The position numbers and the translations under genes were made by a program. 64,000 bases of DNA from Paenibacillus sp. (GTDB taxonomy: Bacteria > Bacillota > Bacilli > Paenibacillales > YIM-B00363). A model generated the notes under the pieces. It was given only the letters and a program-made list of their open reading frames with translations. It was not told the DNA's origin and did no database searches. The stretch covers positions 1 to 64,000 of the forward strand of contig NZ_JAPSKE010000031.1 in assembly GCF_031177825.1 (NCBI RefSeq), given 5' to 3'. Within the stretch, counting starts at the first letter, position 1. Each line of letters opens with the position of its first letter. This document shows positions 16,777 through 25,194 of this stretch, in pieces.

Positions 16777-17035
16777 GCGGCGTCTGCGCGCGTTTGCGCT
16801 CGTTCAGCGCCTTGACGTCCTCGAACAGCTCGCGAACGGCGAGCTTGGCTTCGGGATGCGACGCGTTCCAGTGGTTCGCGAGCGCGGGCATCGTCTTGTG
16901 GATATGGCTGTAGAGCGCCCACAGCTTCACCTTCTCCACCGCGTCCGGGGACGTGTCGCCGATCAACAGATCGGCGTAGGTTTCTATTAAAGCGTCGAAC
17001 GATTGCCGCAGGGATGGATCGTTGAGCAGCTTCAT
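16763..17035 (-). CDS. DUF2573/YusU-like small protein
   Basis: A 90-residue, charged, all-helical soluble protein. The segments ALIETYADLLIGDTS and VKLWALYSHIHKTMPALANHW look like the YusU (DUF2573) family of Bacillales, whose function is unknown. AAAGGAGA precedes the ATG by 6 nt. It overlaps the end of the SDR gene and is divergent from the helicase gene. Confidence 0.65.
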   Translation of the reverse strand: MKLLNDPSLRQSFDALIETYADLLIGDTSPDAVEKVKLWALYSHIHKTMPALANHWNASHPEAKLAVRELFEDVKALNERKRAQTPPTST

Positions 17036-17139
17036 GGCGGTTCTCCTTTGCGCGAGGTAGTCGAGTTCGAGTCCAGTCTATCGTACATAAGTTGAAGGTG
17101 TCAAAGCGATCGAACCAATATGAAATCCGGAGGATGTAT

Positions 17140-19068
17140 ATGAACGAGAACGAAGTAGAACCCGATTTGGATCATGAAAAGGAAGCGCCCCGCGATTCGG
17201 CACCCGCGACGGCGTCGTTCGCCGAGCTTGGGGTGAAGGGGCCTTGGGTCGAGCGGCTTGCGAGCCGGGGCATCGCGAACGCGGCGCCGATTCAAGCGGT
17301 CGGCGTGCCGGCGCTGCTCGCGGGAAGCGACGCCGTCATTCGCTCCCGCACGGGGACCGGGAAGACGCTGGCGTTCCTGCTGCCGGCGCTCGAGAAGATC
17401 GACCCGACGCTCGACAAGCTGCAGGCGGTCGTCTTGACGCCGACGGCGGAGCTCGCGATGCAGATCGCGAAGGAAGCGTCGGAGCTCGTCGAGGGGACGA
17501 AGCTGCGGACGCTCGCGCTGATCGGCGGCGCTTCGCTGCAGCGGCAGCTGGACAAGTTGAAAACCCATCCGCAGCTCGTCGTCGGTACGCCGGGGCGCAT
17601 TCAAGAGATTCTAACCATTAAGAAGCTCAAGATGAGCGAAGTGCGCCTCATCGTGCTCGACGAGGCGGACCAGACGTTCGCGCTCGGCGCCGCGGGCAGC
17701 GGGGGCGAGGCGGAGCGCATTCTGGCCGCGGTGCCGGCGTCCGCGCAGCGGGTGTTCTGCTCGGCGACGATGCCGGAAGCGGCCGCCGCCGTCGTCGCGA
17801 AGTGGACGAAGAACGCGGTGTGGGTCGAGGCGGAGCCGCAGGGCGAGGAAGCTTCGCAGCGTCTGCCGTCGACGGTGACGCATTCGTACGTCGTCTCGGA
17901 AGAGCGCGACCGGATCGACACGGTGCGCCGGCTGCTTCGAACGCTGCAGCCGAAGGCCGCGATGCTGTTCGTCAATCAGACGGAATCGATCGCGGAGGTG
18001 GAGGCGAAGCTGCAGTACCACGGGCTGCAGGTAGAGGCGATCTACGGCGATCAGCCGAAGCAGGAGCGGACGGCGGTCATGCGCCGATTCCGCAGCGGCA
18101 AGCTGAAGCTGCTGCTCGCGACGGACGTCGCGGCGCGCGGGCTGGACGCGGCGGACGTGACGCATGTCATCCACGTCGATCCGCCGCTGGACGCGGAGCG
18201 CTACTTGCATCGCGCCGGACGGACGGGGCGGATGGGGCGCCGCGGCGAGTCGGTGCTCGTGCTGACGCCGAACCGGACGTTCATCGCGTCGAAGTTCGCG
18301 GAACAGCTGGGAATCGAGATCAAGGAGAAGAAGCTGCAGGGCGGCGAGCTGAAGGAGCGGCGGACGTACTTTCCGCCGACGGCGCCGGCGCCTGCGTCGC
18401 GTGCGGGCGAGCGCGCAGGCGCGCGGCCGACGGATCGCGCGGCACGGCAGGGCGAGCGCGCAGGCACGCGGCCGACGGATCGCGCGGCACGGCCGGGAGA
18501 GCGAAGCGGTGCGCGGCCGACGGATCGCGCGGTACGACCGGGCGAGCGCAGCGGTACGCGGCCGACGGATCGCGCGGCACGGCCGGGCGAGCGCGCAGAC
18601 ACGCGGCCGACGGATCGCGCGGCACGGCCGGGCGAGCGCGCAGGCACGCGGCCGACGGATCGCGCGGCACGGCCGGGCGAGCGCGCAGGCACGCGGCCGA
18701 CGGATCGCGCGGCGCGTCCGGATGAGCGCGCAGGCACGCGGCCGACGGATCGCGCGGCGCGACCGGGCGAGCGCGCAGACACGCGGCCGACGGATCGCGC
18801 GGCGCGATCGGGCGAGCGCGCAGGCACGCGGCCGACGGATCGCGCGGCGCGACCGGGCGAGCGCAACGGCAAGAACGTTTCGATCGGCGCGGCACGGCCC
18901 GTCCATCGCGGCGCGAAGCCCGCCGCGAGGACCGGCAAAGCGCCGGCGGCGGCTCCCGTCGCCAAGGAACGCGCGCGCGACAAGAAAAACAAAGGCGCCC
19001 CTCGTTGGCTGAAGGACAAGCGGGAGGGCAACGGAGGCGAATCGGATGGCGGTACCCCAAAAGGTTAA
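17140..19068 (+). CDS. DEAD-box RNA helicase with a tandem-repeat basic tail
   Basis: The 642-residue protein carries all helicase motifs: Q motif (NAAPIQ, near 48-52), motif I TGTGKT (71-76), PTAELA, GG, TPGR, DEAD (174-177), SAT (208-210), ATDVAARGLD and HRAGRTGR (357-364). After residue 422 the tail is ten copies of a 15-residue GERxGxRPTDRAARP unit plus a degenerate eleventh, followed by a Lys/Arg-rich end. Such tails bind RNA; it is inferred to act in mRNA decay, ribosome assembly or cold adaptation. The start ATG 17140 has GGAGGA seven nt upstream. The downstream membrane-protein gene overlaps its end. Confidence 0.92.
   Translation: MNENEVEPDLDHEKEAPRDSAPATASFAELGVKGPWVERLASRGIANAAPIQAVGVPALLAGSDAVIRSRTGTGKTLAFLLPALEKIDPTLDKLQAVVLTPTAELAMQIAKEASELVEGTKLRTLALIGGASLQRQLDKLKTHPQLVVGTPGRIQEILTIKKLKMSEVRLIVLDEADQTFALGAAGSGGEAERILAAVPASAQRVFCSATMPEAAAAVVAKWTKNAVWVEAEPQGEEASQRLPSTVTHSYVVSEERDRIDTVRRLLRTLQPKAAMLFVNQTESIAEVEAKLQYHGLQVEAIYGDQPKQERTAVMRRFRSGKLKLLLATDVAARGLDAADVTHVIHVDPPLDAERYLHRAGRTGRMGRRGESVLVLTPNRTFIASKFAEQLGIEIKEKKLQGGELKERRTYFPPTAPAPASRAGERAGARPTDRAARQGERAGTRPTDRAARPGERSGARPTDRAVRPGERSGTRPTDRAARPGERADTRPTDRAARPGERAGTRPTDRAARPGERAGTRPTDRAARPDERAGTRPTDRAARPGERADTRPTDRAARSGERAGTRPTDRAARPGERNGKNVSIGAARPVHRGAKPAARTGKAPAAAPVAKERARDKKNKGAPRWLKDKREGNGGESDGGTPKG
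18406..18900 (+). repeat. 45-bp minisatellite, ten copies plus a degenerate eleventh
   Basis: Ten head-to-tail 45-bp units run from 18406 to 18855, with a partial degenerate copy to 18900. Units differ by only a few substitutions. All lie in frame, each encoding one 15-residue repeat of the helicase tail, so copy-number change by slippage would lengthen or shorten the tail without breaking it. Confidence 0.95.
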
Positions 19069-19627
19069 GCCCGTGCGGCGCGCCTTCGCCCCGCTCCTGT
19101 GGCTTCTCGTCATTGCGGGGCTGCTCGTCGGGGGAATGGCGGCGTACGTCTCAACGGAGCCCCCGCTCGACTGGTCGTCGCAGGGCGGCCCGGATCTCGC
19201 CGAGAAAGTTCGGGGCATGATCGCCTCGAAGTCGCTGTCCGCCGCGATTACGGAGGCGGAGCTGAACGCGCTCGTGAAGGCGAACCTTTACGAAGAACGG
19301 CGGCTCGGCGAACAAGCGGAAATGACCGGCGCCGACGTCGCGCTGGACGGCGACACGCTGATCGTACGTACCGACGTGACGATCGCCGGGAGCATCCGCC
19401 TGCCGCTCACCCACCGCTTCCGACTCGAGTGGGAGAAGCCCGACGTGAAGGCGACGCACGTCTCGACCGCGCTGAAGGACATCCCGCTTCCAGCGTCGCT
19501 GCTCGCGATCGGCACCATTCGCGTGCCGCTCGCCTTCGACGCGCGCATCCCGGCCGAGATCGAGACGGTCTCGTTCGAAGAAGGCGAGGTCCGGCTCAAG
19601 TTGAAGTTGGTGAATCCTTTCTTTTAA
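19046..19627 (+). CDS. Membrane-anchored protein, YpmS/DUF2140-like
   Basis: A 193-residue protein with a basic N-terminus (PQKVKPVRRAF), a single transmembrane segment at about 16-34 and an extracytoplasmic beta-rich domain (DVALDGDTLIVRTDVTIAG). Topology and length resemble YpmS of Bacillus (DUF2140), whose function is unknown. Its start lies within the helicase gene (23-bp overlap in another frame), implying translational coupling. A bidirectional terminator follows. Confidence 0.65.
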   Translation: MAVPQKVKPVRRAFAPLLWLLVIAGLLVGGMAAYVSTEPPLDWSSQGGPDLAEKVRGMIASKSLSAAITEAELNALVKANLYEERRLGEQAEMTGADVALDGDTLIVRTDVTIAGSIRLPLTHRFRLEWEKPDVKATHVSTALKDIPLPASLLAIGTIRVPLAFDARIPAEIETVSFEEGEVRLKLKLVNPFF

Positions 19628-19642
19628 AACACGCAAAAAAAT

Positions 19643-19686
19643 GGCAGTCCAGGCGAGTACGATCCGTCCGGGACTGCCGTTTTTTT
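19643..19686. terminator. Bidirectional terminator between convergent genes
   Basis: GGCAGTCC (19643-19650) pairs with GGACTGCC (19671-19678). T7 follows on the plus strand and A7 precedes it, so it can serve both the plus-strand membrane-protein gene and the minus-strand response regulator. Confidence 0.9.
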
Positions 19687-21303
19687 CTACCTTGGCTCGT
19701 ATAATTCCTCGTTCCTCGACCCCCGCTTGTATTCGTTCGGGCTAAGGCCCACCTCTTGCCGGAACAGCTTCGCGAAGTAAGAGTAATTCGCGTATCCCAC
19801 CCGCCGAGCCACGGCTTGCACGGGAAAGTTCGAAGTCTCGAGCAGGTGCTTCGCCGCCGCGATCCGGGCCTGGATAATGTAGCTCCCGAGCGATACGCCC
19901 GTTTCTTTCTTGAACAGCCTCGCCAGATAGTCCGGGTGGAGGTAGACGAGCTCCGCCAGATCGTTGCGGGTCAGATCGTCTTTGCAATGCGTATGGATGT
20001 GCCGCTTGATCTGTTCGACGACCGACCGCGGCTGCTCGGTGAAGTTCCGATAGTCCATTGCGGTGATCACCAGATAACTCAGGTACGCTTCCATATCCTC
20101 GATCGAATCCAACGAATGCGCGAGCAGCCGGTCGTTCGTGCGGCCGGCGTACAGCTTATGCGCCTCGATGCCTTTGGTCTTGAGGAACGAATAGACGAGC
20201 TGCACGATATCCAGCCGGAACAAGCTGAGCGTGGACGCATTCAACGCCTGGAGGCTCAGGCGCTGCTTCAAGTATGCCGACGTCTCCGCGAGGAACGCGT
20301 CGGGACGGTTCAGGTTCAGCCATTCCTCCAGCTTCGGCAGGTCGGGCGGCGCGTACTCGACGGACTGACGGCGGAAGCGTTCCGCATGGAACGTCTGATT
20401 TCTGCACTTGACGACCTCGTCGTTCGTCTGCAGAAGCCGCTTGACGATGCCGCTCATCTGCTCCAGACTTCCGGACGAGGCGACCGTGCAGCAGGCATCG
20501 GCCTTCAGATACCGGTTCGCCTTCGGAATGAAAGCGGAACATAGCGCTTCTACGGCGTCGGGGTCGGGCGTTCGATCCCATTTCAGAACGGCGATCCAGT
20601 GGTAGCTTCTGATTTCCAAAATCGTTTCGACCGAAAATTCGGGGCTTTGAAACGATTCGTACAATACATTCAGCAGCGCGAAGTCGAATAGTCCCTTCTC
20701 GGTGTCCCCTAAGCTGCCGTTATAAGGGAACATATGGAGCAGCAGCGGTTGGAACGTATCCGTCATGCGGTAAGCGAGGCGCTGCTCTTCGATCGAGCGG
20801 GTCAGGTCGGCGGGCTTCATCGGGAACGAGGTGCATGCGTCGATCAGCTTCCGCCAGAAGTGCTCCCGCAGCTTCGCGTGGTTTTTCTGCCAGAAGTACC
20901 CCTCTTGGATCGCCTTCTCGTCGCTCCGGTGCTGCTTCGCGCGAGCGACCGCCTTCTGCAGAATGAGCATCAGCTTATCGAACTCGATCGGCTTCAGGAA
21001 GTATTCGAAGCTCTGTAGTTCGATAGCCTTCTGCGCATAATTGAAGTCGGCGTAATTGGTGAGAAAGATCGCTTGGATGTCGTATTTTTCCTCCCGGATC
21101 CAAGCCAATAGCTCCAGTCCGCTGCCTTGCGGCATGTCGATATCGGAAACCAATATATCGACGGGATGACGGAGAATGATGTCCCGGGCTTGCGCAACGT
21201 TGGGAGCGGTGTACACGCGATCGATCTGCAGCGCCTTCCAATCGATCTTCTTCTCCAGCGCGGTCAGGACGAAGTAATCGTCGTCGACGAGCAAGGCGTT
21301 CAT
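19687..21303 (-). CDS. YesN-type response regulator with AraC output domain
   Basis: The 538-residue protein has an N-terminal receiver (MNALLVDDDYFVLTALE; phospho-acceptor Asp in VSDIDMP near residue 55; Lys in FLKPIEF near 105), a long central region and a C-terminal AraC domain (HPDYLARLFKKETGVSLGSY to FRQEVGLSPNEYKRG). It pairs with the kinase gene immediately upstream (4-bp ATGA overlap) and is inferred to activate the divergent ABC transporter operon at 23302 through the direct repeats at 23144-23235. Confidence 0.9.
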   Translation of the reverse strand: MNALLVDDDYFVLTALEKKIDWKALQIDRVYTAPNVAQARDIILRHPVDILVSDIDMPQGSGLELLAWIREEKYDIQAIFLTNYADFNYAQKAIELQSFEYFLKPIEFDKLMLILQKAVARAKQHRSDEKAIQEGYFWQKNHAKLREHFWRKLIDACTSFPMKPADLTRSIEEQRLAYRMTDTFQPLLLHMFPYNGSLGDTEKGLFDFALLNVLYESFQSPEFSVETILEIRSYHWIAVLKWDRTPDPDAVEALCSAFIPKANRYLKADACCTVASSGSLEQMSGIVKRLLQTNDEVVKCRNQTFHAERFRRQSVEYAPPDLPKLEEWLNLNRPDAFLAETSAYLKQRLSLQALNASTLSLFRLDIVQLVYSFLKTKGIEAHKLYAGRTNDRLLAHSLDSIEDMEAYLSYLVITAMDYRNFTEQPRSVVEQIKRHIHTHCKDDLTRNDLAELVYLHPDYLARLFKKETGVSLGSYIIQARIAAAKHLLETSNFPVQAVARRVGYANYSYFAKLFRQEVGLSPNEYKRGSRNEELYEPR

Positions 21304-23006
21304 GGGCGCACCTCCGTTCCGGTAGTCGCTTCCGGGCGGTCCGGAAGCCGTAAGGCGATCGACGCGCCGCCGCCCGCCGCGTTGGAGAAGCGGATGTCTG
21401 CGTCGGCGTACAAATAATTCAAGCGCTGCACGGCGTTCATGATGCCGATGCGCGTGCCGCCGGACTGATCCAGCGGCTGTCCGGCCGCCAGCTTCTCCAG
21501 AACGTCCGGAGGAAATCCGGGACCGGTGTCGGAAATCCGAATGACCGTCAGGCCGGCGTGTCGCTCGACCTCGATCGCGAGCCGGACCTCTCGGTCCCGG
21601 GACACGGCGTATTTCACCGCGTTTTCGACGAATGTCTGAATCAAGAGGGGCGGGAGCTGCACGCCGGCCGCCATGGGGTCGAGGTCGACCCGATAATGGA
21701 ACGCGTCGCGGTAGCGCTCCCTCTGAATTTCCAAATAGGTGCGGACATGCTCGATCTCGTCTACGAGACTAACGAAGTCTCGCCCGTTCTGAAAGATGTA
21801 CCGGAAATATTTCGAAATCGATAACGTCATCCGTTCGATCTCTTCGTGCAGCTGCATCTGGGCCATGCTGTAGATGGTCGTCAAGCAGTTCAGGAAGAAG
21901 TGAGGTTTGATTTGCAGCTTCATATAGTTTAGGTGCATGCGCTGCTTCTCCAGCTCGCGTTCGTACAGGTCGATTTTGATCGTCCGAATTTGCTTCATCA
22001 AGTCGACGAACTGCCGATTCGCTTTTTCCAATTCTATGATTTTGTTGTTTTCCAAGTCGATCGGTTCGCCGTCGTTCGTCAAAATCGCAAGATTGTTGGA
22101 GAAATGCTTGATCGGCTTCAACACTCTCTTTTGAAAATACAGCAAGAGGAAGCATAAATTGCAGGCGATGAGCACGGCCAGGATCACGACCAACAGCTGA
22201 GCGATCATGATTTTCTCGAACGCGCCGAATCGAATGACGAGCTCGATATAGAACGAAGCGTCCGAAAACTCGCGGATGACCGTCGTGCCGGACTGCAATC
22301 GGTCGAGGATCGATTCGGGCTTCGCATGATGTCGGATCGTCTTGCCGACGTTCGGGATCGGACTCGTGACGCGGACCCCGTCTTCGTTCACCAAGGAAGC
22401 GAAGCCGCCCCCTCCGAGATTGATGTCGCGCAAGGGACGGATCAGATCGTCCGCGGACACCAATCCGATCAAATACCGATCATGATAAGGCACGATGTTG
22501 ATCATATAGTACGTTCCGTTCAATTCGATCGTCGTCCACCGGGAATAATACTTCTGGTAAATTTCGGCGCTTCCGACGTCCCCGTTCACGGTCCGCTTCA
22601 ACGCTTCGAACTGGGGGAAGGTGAGGGTCATCGGCGCGACGTTCAGCAGGAAATCCTTATTCTTCAAATAGACGAAGAAATTATATTCTTTCCCATGGCT
22701 CTTCTGCAGCTCGGCGAAACGCTTATAGATGTTGTCGTTCGCCTTCAAAAAAAGCGTGTCGTCGGCGTCCCGTTCGCTCATCGTCTCCATGTTCTCGTCG
22801 TTCGCCAGCGTCCAGCCCATGAAATGATGGATGTACGCGAAGTTGTTGTCGATTCGGTCGATATACAGATCCGCCGTGTCCTGCAAATACCTGGCGGACT
22901 GCTGTCGCACGAGCGCGATGGACGAGAAGCTGATCGCGAAATCGACGATGAGGGCGATGAACGAGATCCAGAGCAAGATCCGTACGTAATGCTTGATCGA
23001 ATACAT
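21300..23006 (-). CDS. YesM-type sensor histidine kinase
   Basis: The 568-residue membrane kinase has an N-terminal helix (about 9-31), a large extracytoplasmic sensor domain, a second helix near 275-300, a HAMP-like linker, a His_kinase family domain (QIKPHFFLNCLTTIYSMAQM, with the phospho-accepting His) and a HATPase domain (IRISDTGPGFPP). This class senses extracellular sugars, often through the ABC transporter's binding protein, and phosphorylates a YesN partner. The partner gene overlaps its stop. It is divergent from the transporter genes it is expected to control. Confidence 0.9.
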   Translation of the reverse strand: MYSIKHYVRILLWISFIALIVDFAISFSSIALVRQQSARYLQDTADLYIDRIDNNFAYIHHFMGWTLANDENMETMSERDADDTLFLKANDNIYKRFAELQKSHGKEYNFFVYLKNKDFLLNVAPMTLTFPQFEALKRTVNGDVGSAEIYQKYYSRWTTIELNGTYYMINIVPYHDRYLIGLVSADDLIRPLRDINLGGGGFASLVNEDGVRVTSPIPNVGKTIRHHAKPESILDRLQSGTTVIREFSDASFYIELVIRFGAFEKIMIAQLLVVILAVLIACNLCFLLLYFQKRVLKPIKHFSNNLAILTNDGEPIDLENNKIIELEKANRQFVDLMKQIRTIKIDLYERELEKQRMHLNYMKLQIKPHFFLNCLTTIYSMAQMQLHEEIERMTLSISKYFRYIFQNGRDFVSLVDEIEHVRTYLEIQRERYRDAFHYRVDLDPMAAGVQLPPLLIQTFVENAVKYAVSRDREVRLAIEVERHAGLTVIRISDTGPGFPPDVLEKLAAGQPLDQSGGTRIGIMNAVQRLNYLYADADIRFSNAAGGGASIALRLPDRPEATTGTEVRP

Positions 23007-23143
23007 CTTTTCTTCCGCTCGGTTCGCGATGGTTTCGGCCTCCTCTCGCGACGCGGCGACCGAATCGCAACGCCCGGATGACTTTCATATTATCAAGCGT
23101 TCCCTCGGGAATACAAGATGCAAGCGTATTCTCGGCGCGAAGG

Positions 23144-23261
23144 TCCGGTTCGGAGCAGGGAAGGTCCGGATTCGACTATCGCGCCGCGTCCGGCTTGCGC
23201 GCAATGTCCGGATTCCGCGTGCGAGGTGGTCCGGTTCGTCGCGAACGGATGCGCTATGATG
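23144..23261 (+). promoter_or_regulatory. Control region with five GTCCGG repeats and a -10 box
   Basis: GTCCGG occurs at 23144, 23165, 23189, 23207 and 23230, four of them extended to GTCCGG(A/T)TTC-like. Spacing is 21, 24, 18 and 23 bp, about two helical turns. The fifth copy overlaps the expected -35 of a promoter with -10 TATGAT at 23256-23261; no consensus -35 is present. This geometry suits binding of an AraC-type response regulator as class II activator of the ABC operon starting at 23302. Confidence 0.5.
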
Positions 23262-23301
23262 AGAATAGCTCCGAGGGACGACAAGAAAGAGAGGGGATTC
23301 G

Positions 23302-24234
23302 ATGTTGAGCTCAAGTCCAGAGATCGTCCGATGGCGACGCGCGGCGGGAAGCATCGCGAGGAATTGGGGGCTGTATCTGCTGCTGCTTCCGGCCGTGACG
23401 CTGCTGTTGTGCTTTACCTATAAACCGATGTACGGGGTGATCATCGCTTTCAAAGATTACAGTCCGGCCTTCGGGATTTCCGGGAGCCCTTGGGCGGGAT
23501 TCAAGTATTTCGAAAAGTATTTCGCATCCTACCAATTCGAGATTACGATGAAGAACACGCTGTTGATCAGTTTGTACAGCTTCGCGACGTTCCCGATCCC
23601 GATCGCGTTCGCGCTGCTCGTGAACCAGATGCGGGTCGAGCGGTTCCGGCGCTTCTTCCAGACGGTCACGTACATGCCGCACTTCATCTCCACCGTCGTG
23701 CTCGTCGGACTGATGCTCATCCTGCTCTCCCCGGGGAACGGACTCGTCGGGCACGTCTATCGCCTATTCGGGGCGGAAGCGCCCAATCTGATGGGCTCCA
23801 GCGCCTTGTTCAGCAGCGTGTACGTCTGGTCCGACGTATGGCAGCAGACGGGGTGGAACAGCATTATCTTCCTTGCGGCGCTGTCGGCGATCGACCCGAG
23901 TCTTTACGAAGCGGCCAAGGTGGACGGGGCGAGCCGATGGCAGAACGTCTGGAATATCGACGTTCCGATGCTCATGCCGACGGCGGTGACGCTGCTGATT
24001 TTGCGAATCGGCGGACTGCTCGGGGTCGGATTCGAGAAGGTATACTTGATGCAGAACAACCTGAATATTTCCGGAAGCGAAGTCATCTCCACGTATGTGT
24101 ACAAAATCGGGCTGTTAAGCGCGCAGTATAGCTTCTCGGCCGCGATCAACTTGTTCAACACCGTCATCAATTTCGTCCTGTTGCTGCTCGTCAACCATAT
24201 CGCGAGAAGGTACAGCGACAACAGTCTTTGGTAA
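23302..24234 (+). CDS. Sugar ABC transporter permease, LplB/YtmP type
   Basis: The 310-residue protein has six predicted helices and the MetI-type core. KPMYGVIIAFKDYSP is the typical LplB N-terminal signature, and EAAKVDGASRWQNVWNIDVP is the EAA loop that contacts the ATPase. It forms the translocation pore with the next gene product. GAGAGGGG lies before the ATG. No ATPase gene is present in the operon, as is common for this group, which shares an MsmX-type ATPase encoded elsewhere. Confidence 0.92.
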   Translation: MLSSSPEIVRWRRAAGSIARNWGLYLLLLPAVTLLLCFTYKPMYGVIIAFKDYSPAFGISGSPWAGFKYFEKYFASYQFEITMKNTLLISLYSFATFPIPIAFALLVNQMRVERFRRFFQTVTYMPHFISTVVLVGLMLILLSPGNGLVGHVYRLFGAEAPNLMGSSALFSSVYVWSDVWQQTGWNSIIFLAALSAIDPSLYEAAKVDGASRWQNVWNIDVPMLMPTAVTLLILRIGGLLGVGFEKVYLMQNNLNISGSEVISTYVYKIGLLSAQYSFSAAINLFNTVINFVLLLLVNHIARRYSDNSLW

Positions 24235-24256
24235 GAAGGGAGGGGGACGCGCAGCG

Positions 24257-25165
24257 ATGCAACTCGCGCCAGCGATCCGGAGAGCGCCGAAGAGGCGATC
24301 CGCCGATTCGCTTCTAGAAGGTTTATTGTACGTGTGGGCGGCTTTCGTGCTTTTGATCACGTTATATCCGCTTTACTTCATCGTCATCGCTTCGTTCAGC
24401 GATCCTTCCGCGGTCGGGAACGGGCAAGTGTGGATGTGGCCGAAGGGGTTTACGTTGGACGGGTATAAGGAACTGTTGAATCATTCCAACCTATGGGTCG
24501 GATACCGGAACACGATTTTCTACACGGCGGTCGGAACGGGAATCGGGCTGGCCGTGAATTTGTCGGCGGCTTACGCGCTGTCGAGGAAAGATTTGTTCGG
24601 ACGCAAGGCGATTACGCTCTTCTTTCTGTTCACGATGTTCTTTAACGGCGGATTGATTCCGACCTTCCTAACGATTCGGGATTTCGGCTTGTATAACTCG
24701 TTCTGGGTCATGGTGCTGCCGTTCGCGGTCGGCGTGTTCGATATTATCGTGGCGAGGACGTTTTTCCAAAACAGCATTCCCGCCGATCTATGGGAATCTG
24801 CGCAGATCGACGGCTGCGGGAACCTCCGTTATTTCTTCCAGTTCGTCCTGCCGCTCTCGAAGGCGGTCGTCTCCGTGCTCGCGTTGTGGATCGCGGTGGG
24901 CCATTGGAACTCCTATTTCGGCGCTTTGATTTATTTGAAGGACGAATCGCTGTACCCGCTGCAGCTCGTGCTTCGCAACATTCTCATCACCAATCAGATG
25001 CAGTCGAGCATGGGCAGCGGAGAAGCCGCGGAAATCGCGCTGCGGCTCGCGAATCTGATGCGGTATTCCGTCATCATCGTCTCGACGATCCCGATCATGC
25101 TTGCGTACCCGTTCGTGCAGAAGCACTTCAATCAGGGGGTGATGATCGGAGCGGTGAAGCAATGA
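24257..25165 (+). CDS. Sugar ABC transporter permease, YtcP/LplC type
   Basis: The 302-residue second permease subunit has six helices, beginning after a short basic N-terminus (LYVWAAFVLLITLYPLYFIV). The EAA-type loop here reads ESAQIDGCGNLRYFFQFVLP. It ends with the family-typical PFVQKHFNQGVMIGAVKQ. It lies 22 bp after the first permease gene and upstream of the binding-protein gene, as usual for oligosaccharide uptake operons of Paenibacillaceae. Confidence 0.92.
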   Translation: MQLAPAIRRAPKRRSADSLLEGLLYVWAAFVLLITLYPLYFIVIASFSDPSAVGNGQVWMWPKGFTLDGYKELLNHSNLWVGYRNTIFYTAVGTGIGLAVNLSAAYALSRKDLFGRKAITLFFLFTMFFNGGLIPTFLTIRDFGLYNSFWVMVLPFAVGVFDIIVARTFFQNSIPADLWESAQIDGCGNLRYFFQFVLPLSKAVVSVLALWIAVGHWNSYFGALIYLKDESLYPLQLVLRNILITNQMQSSMGSGEAAEIALRLANLMRYSVIIVSTIPIMLAYPFVQKHFNQGVMIGAVKQ

Positions 25166-25194
25166 CCACAATTTATTTTAGGGGGAAACGCGGT

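Noticed and set aside
18406-18900. Regular repeat considered as a CRISPR array
   Set aside because: Units are contiguous with no spacers and encode an in-frame protein tail; no cas genes nearby.
17611-19218. Long minus-strand open frames (535 and 276 codons) opposite the helicase gene
   Set aside because: They arise from high GC and the 45-bp repeats, are Arg/Pro/Ala-rich, lack ribosome sites and overlap a clear DEAD-box gene.
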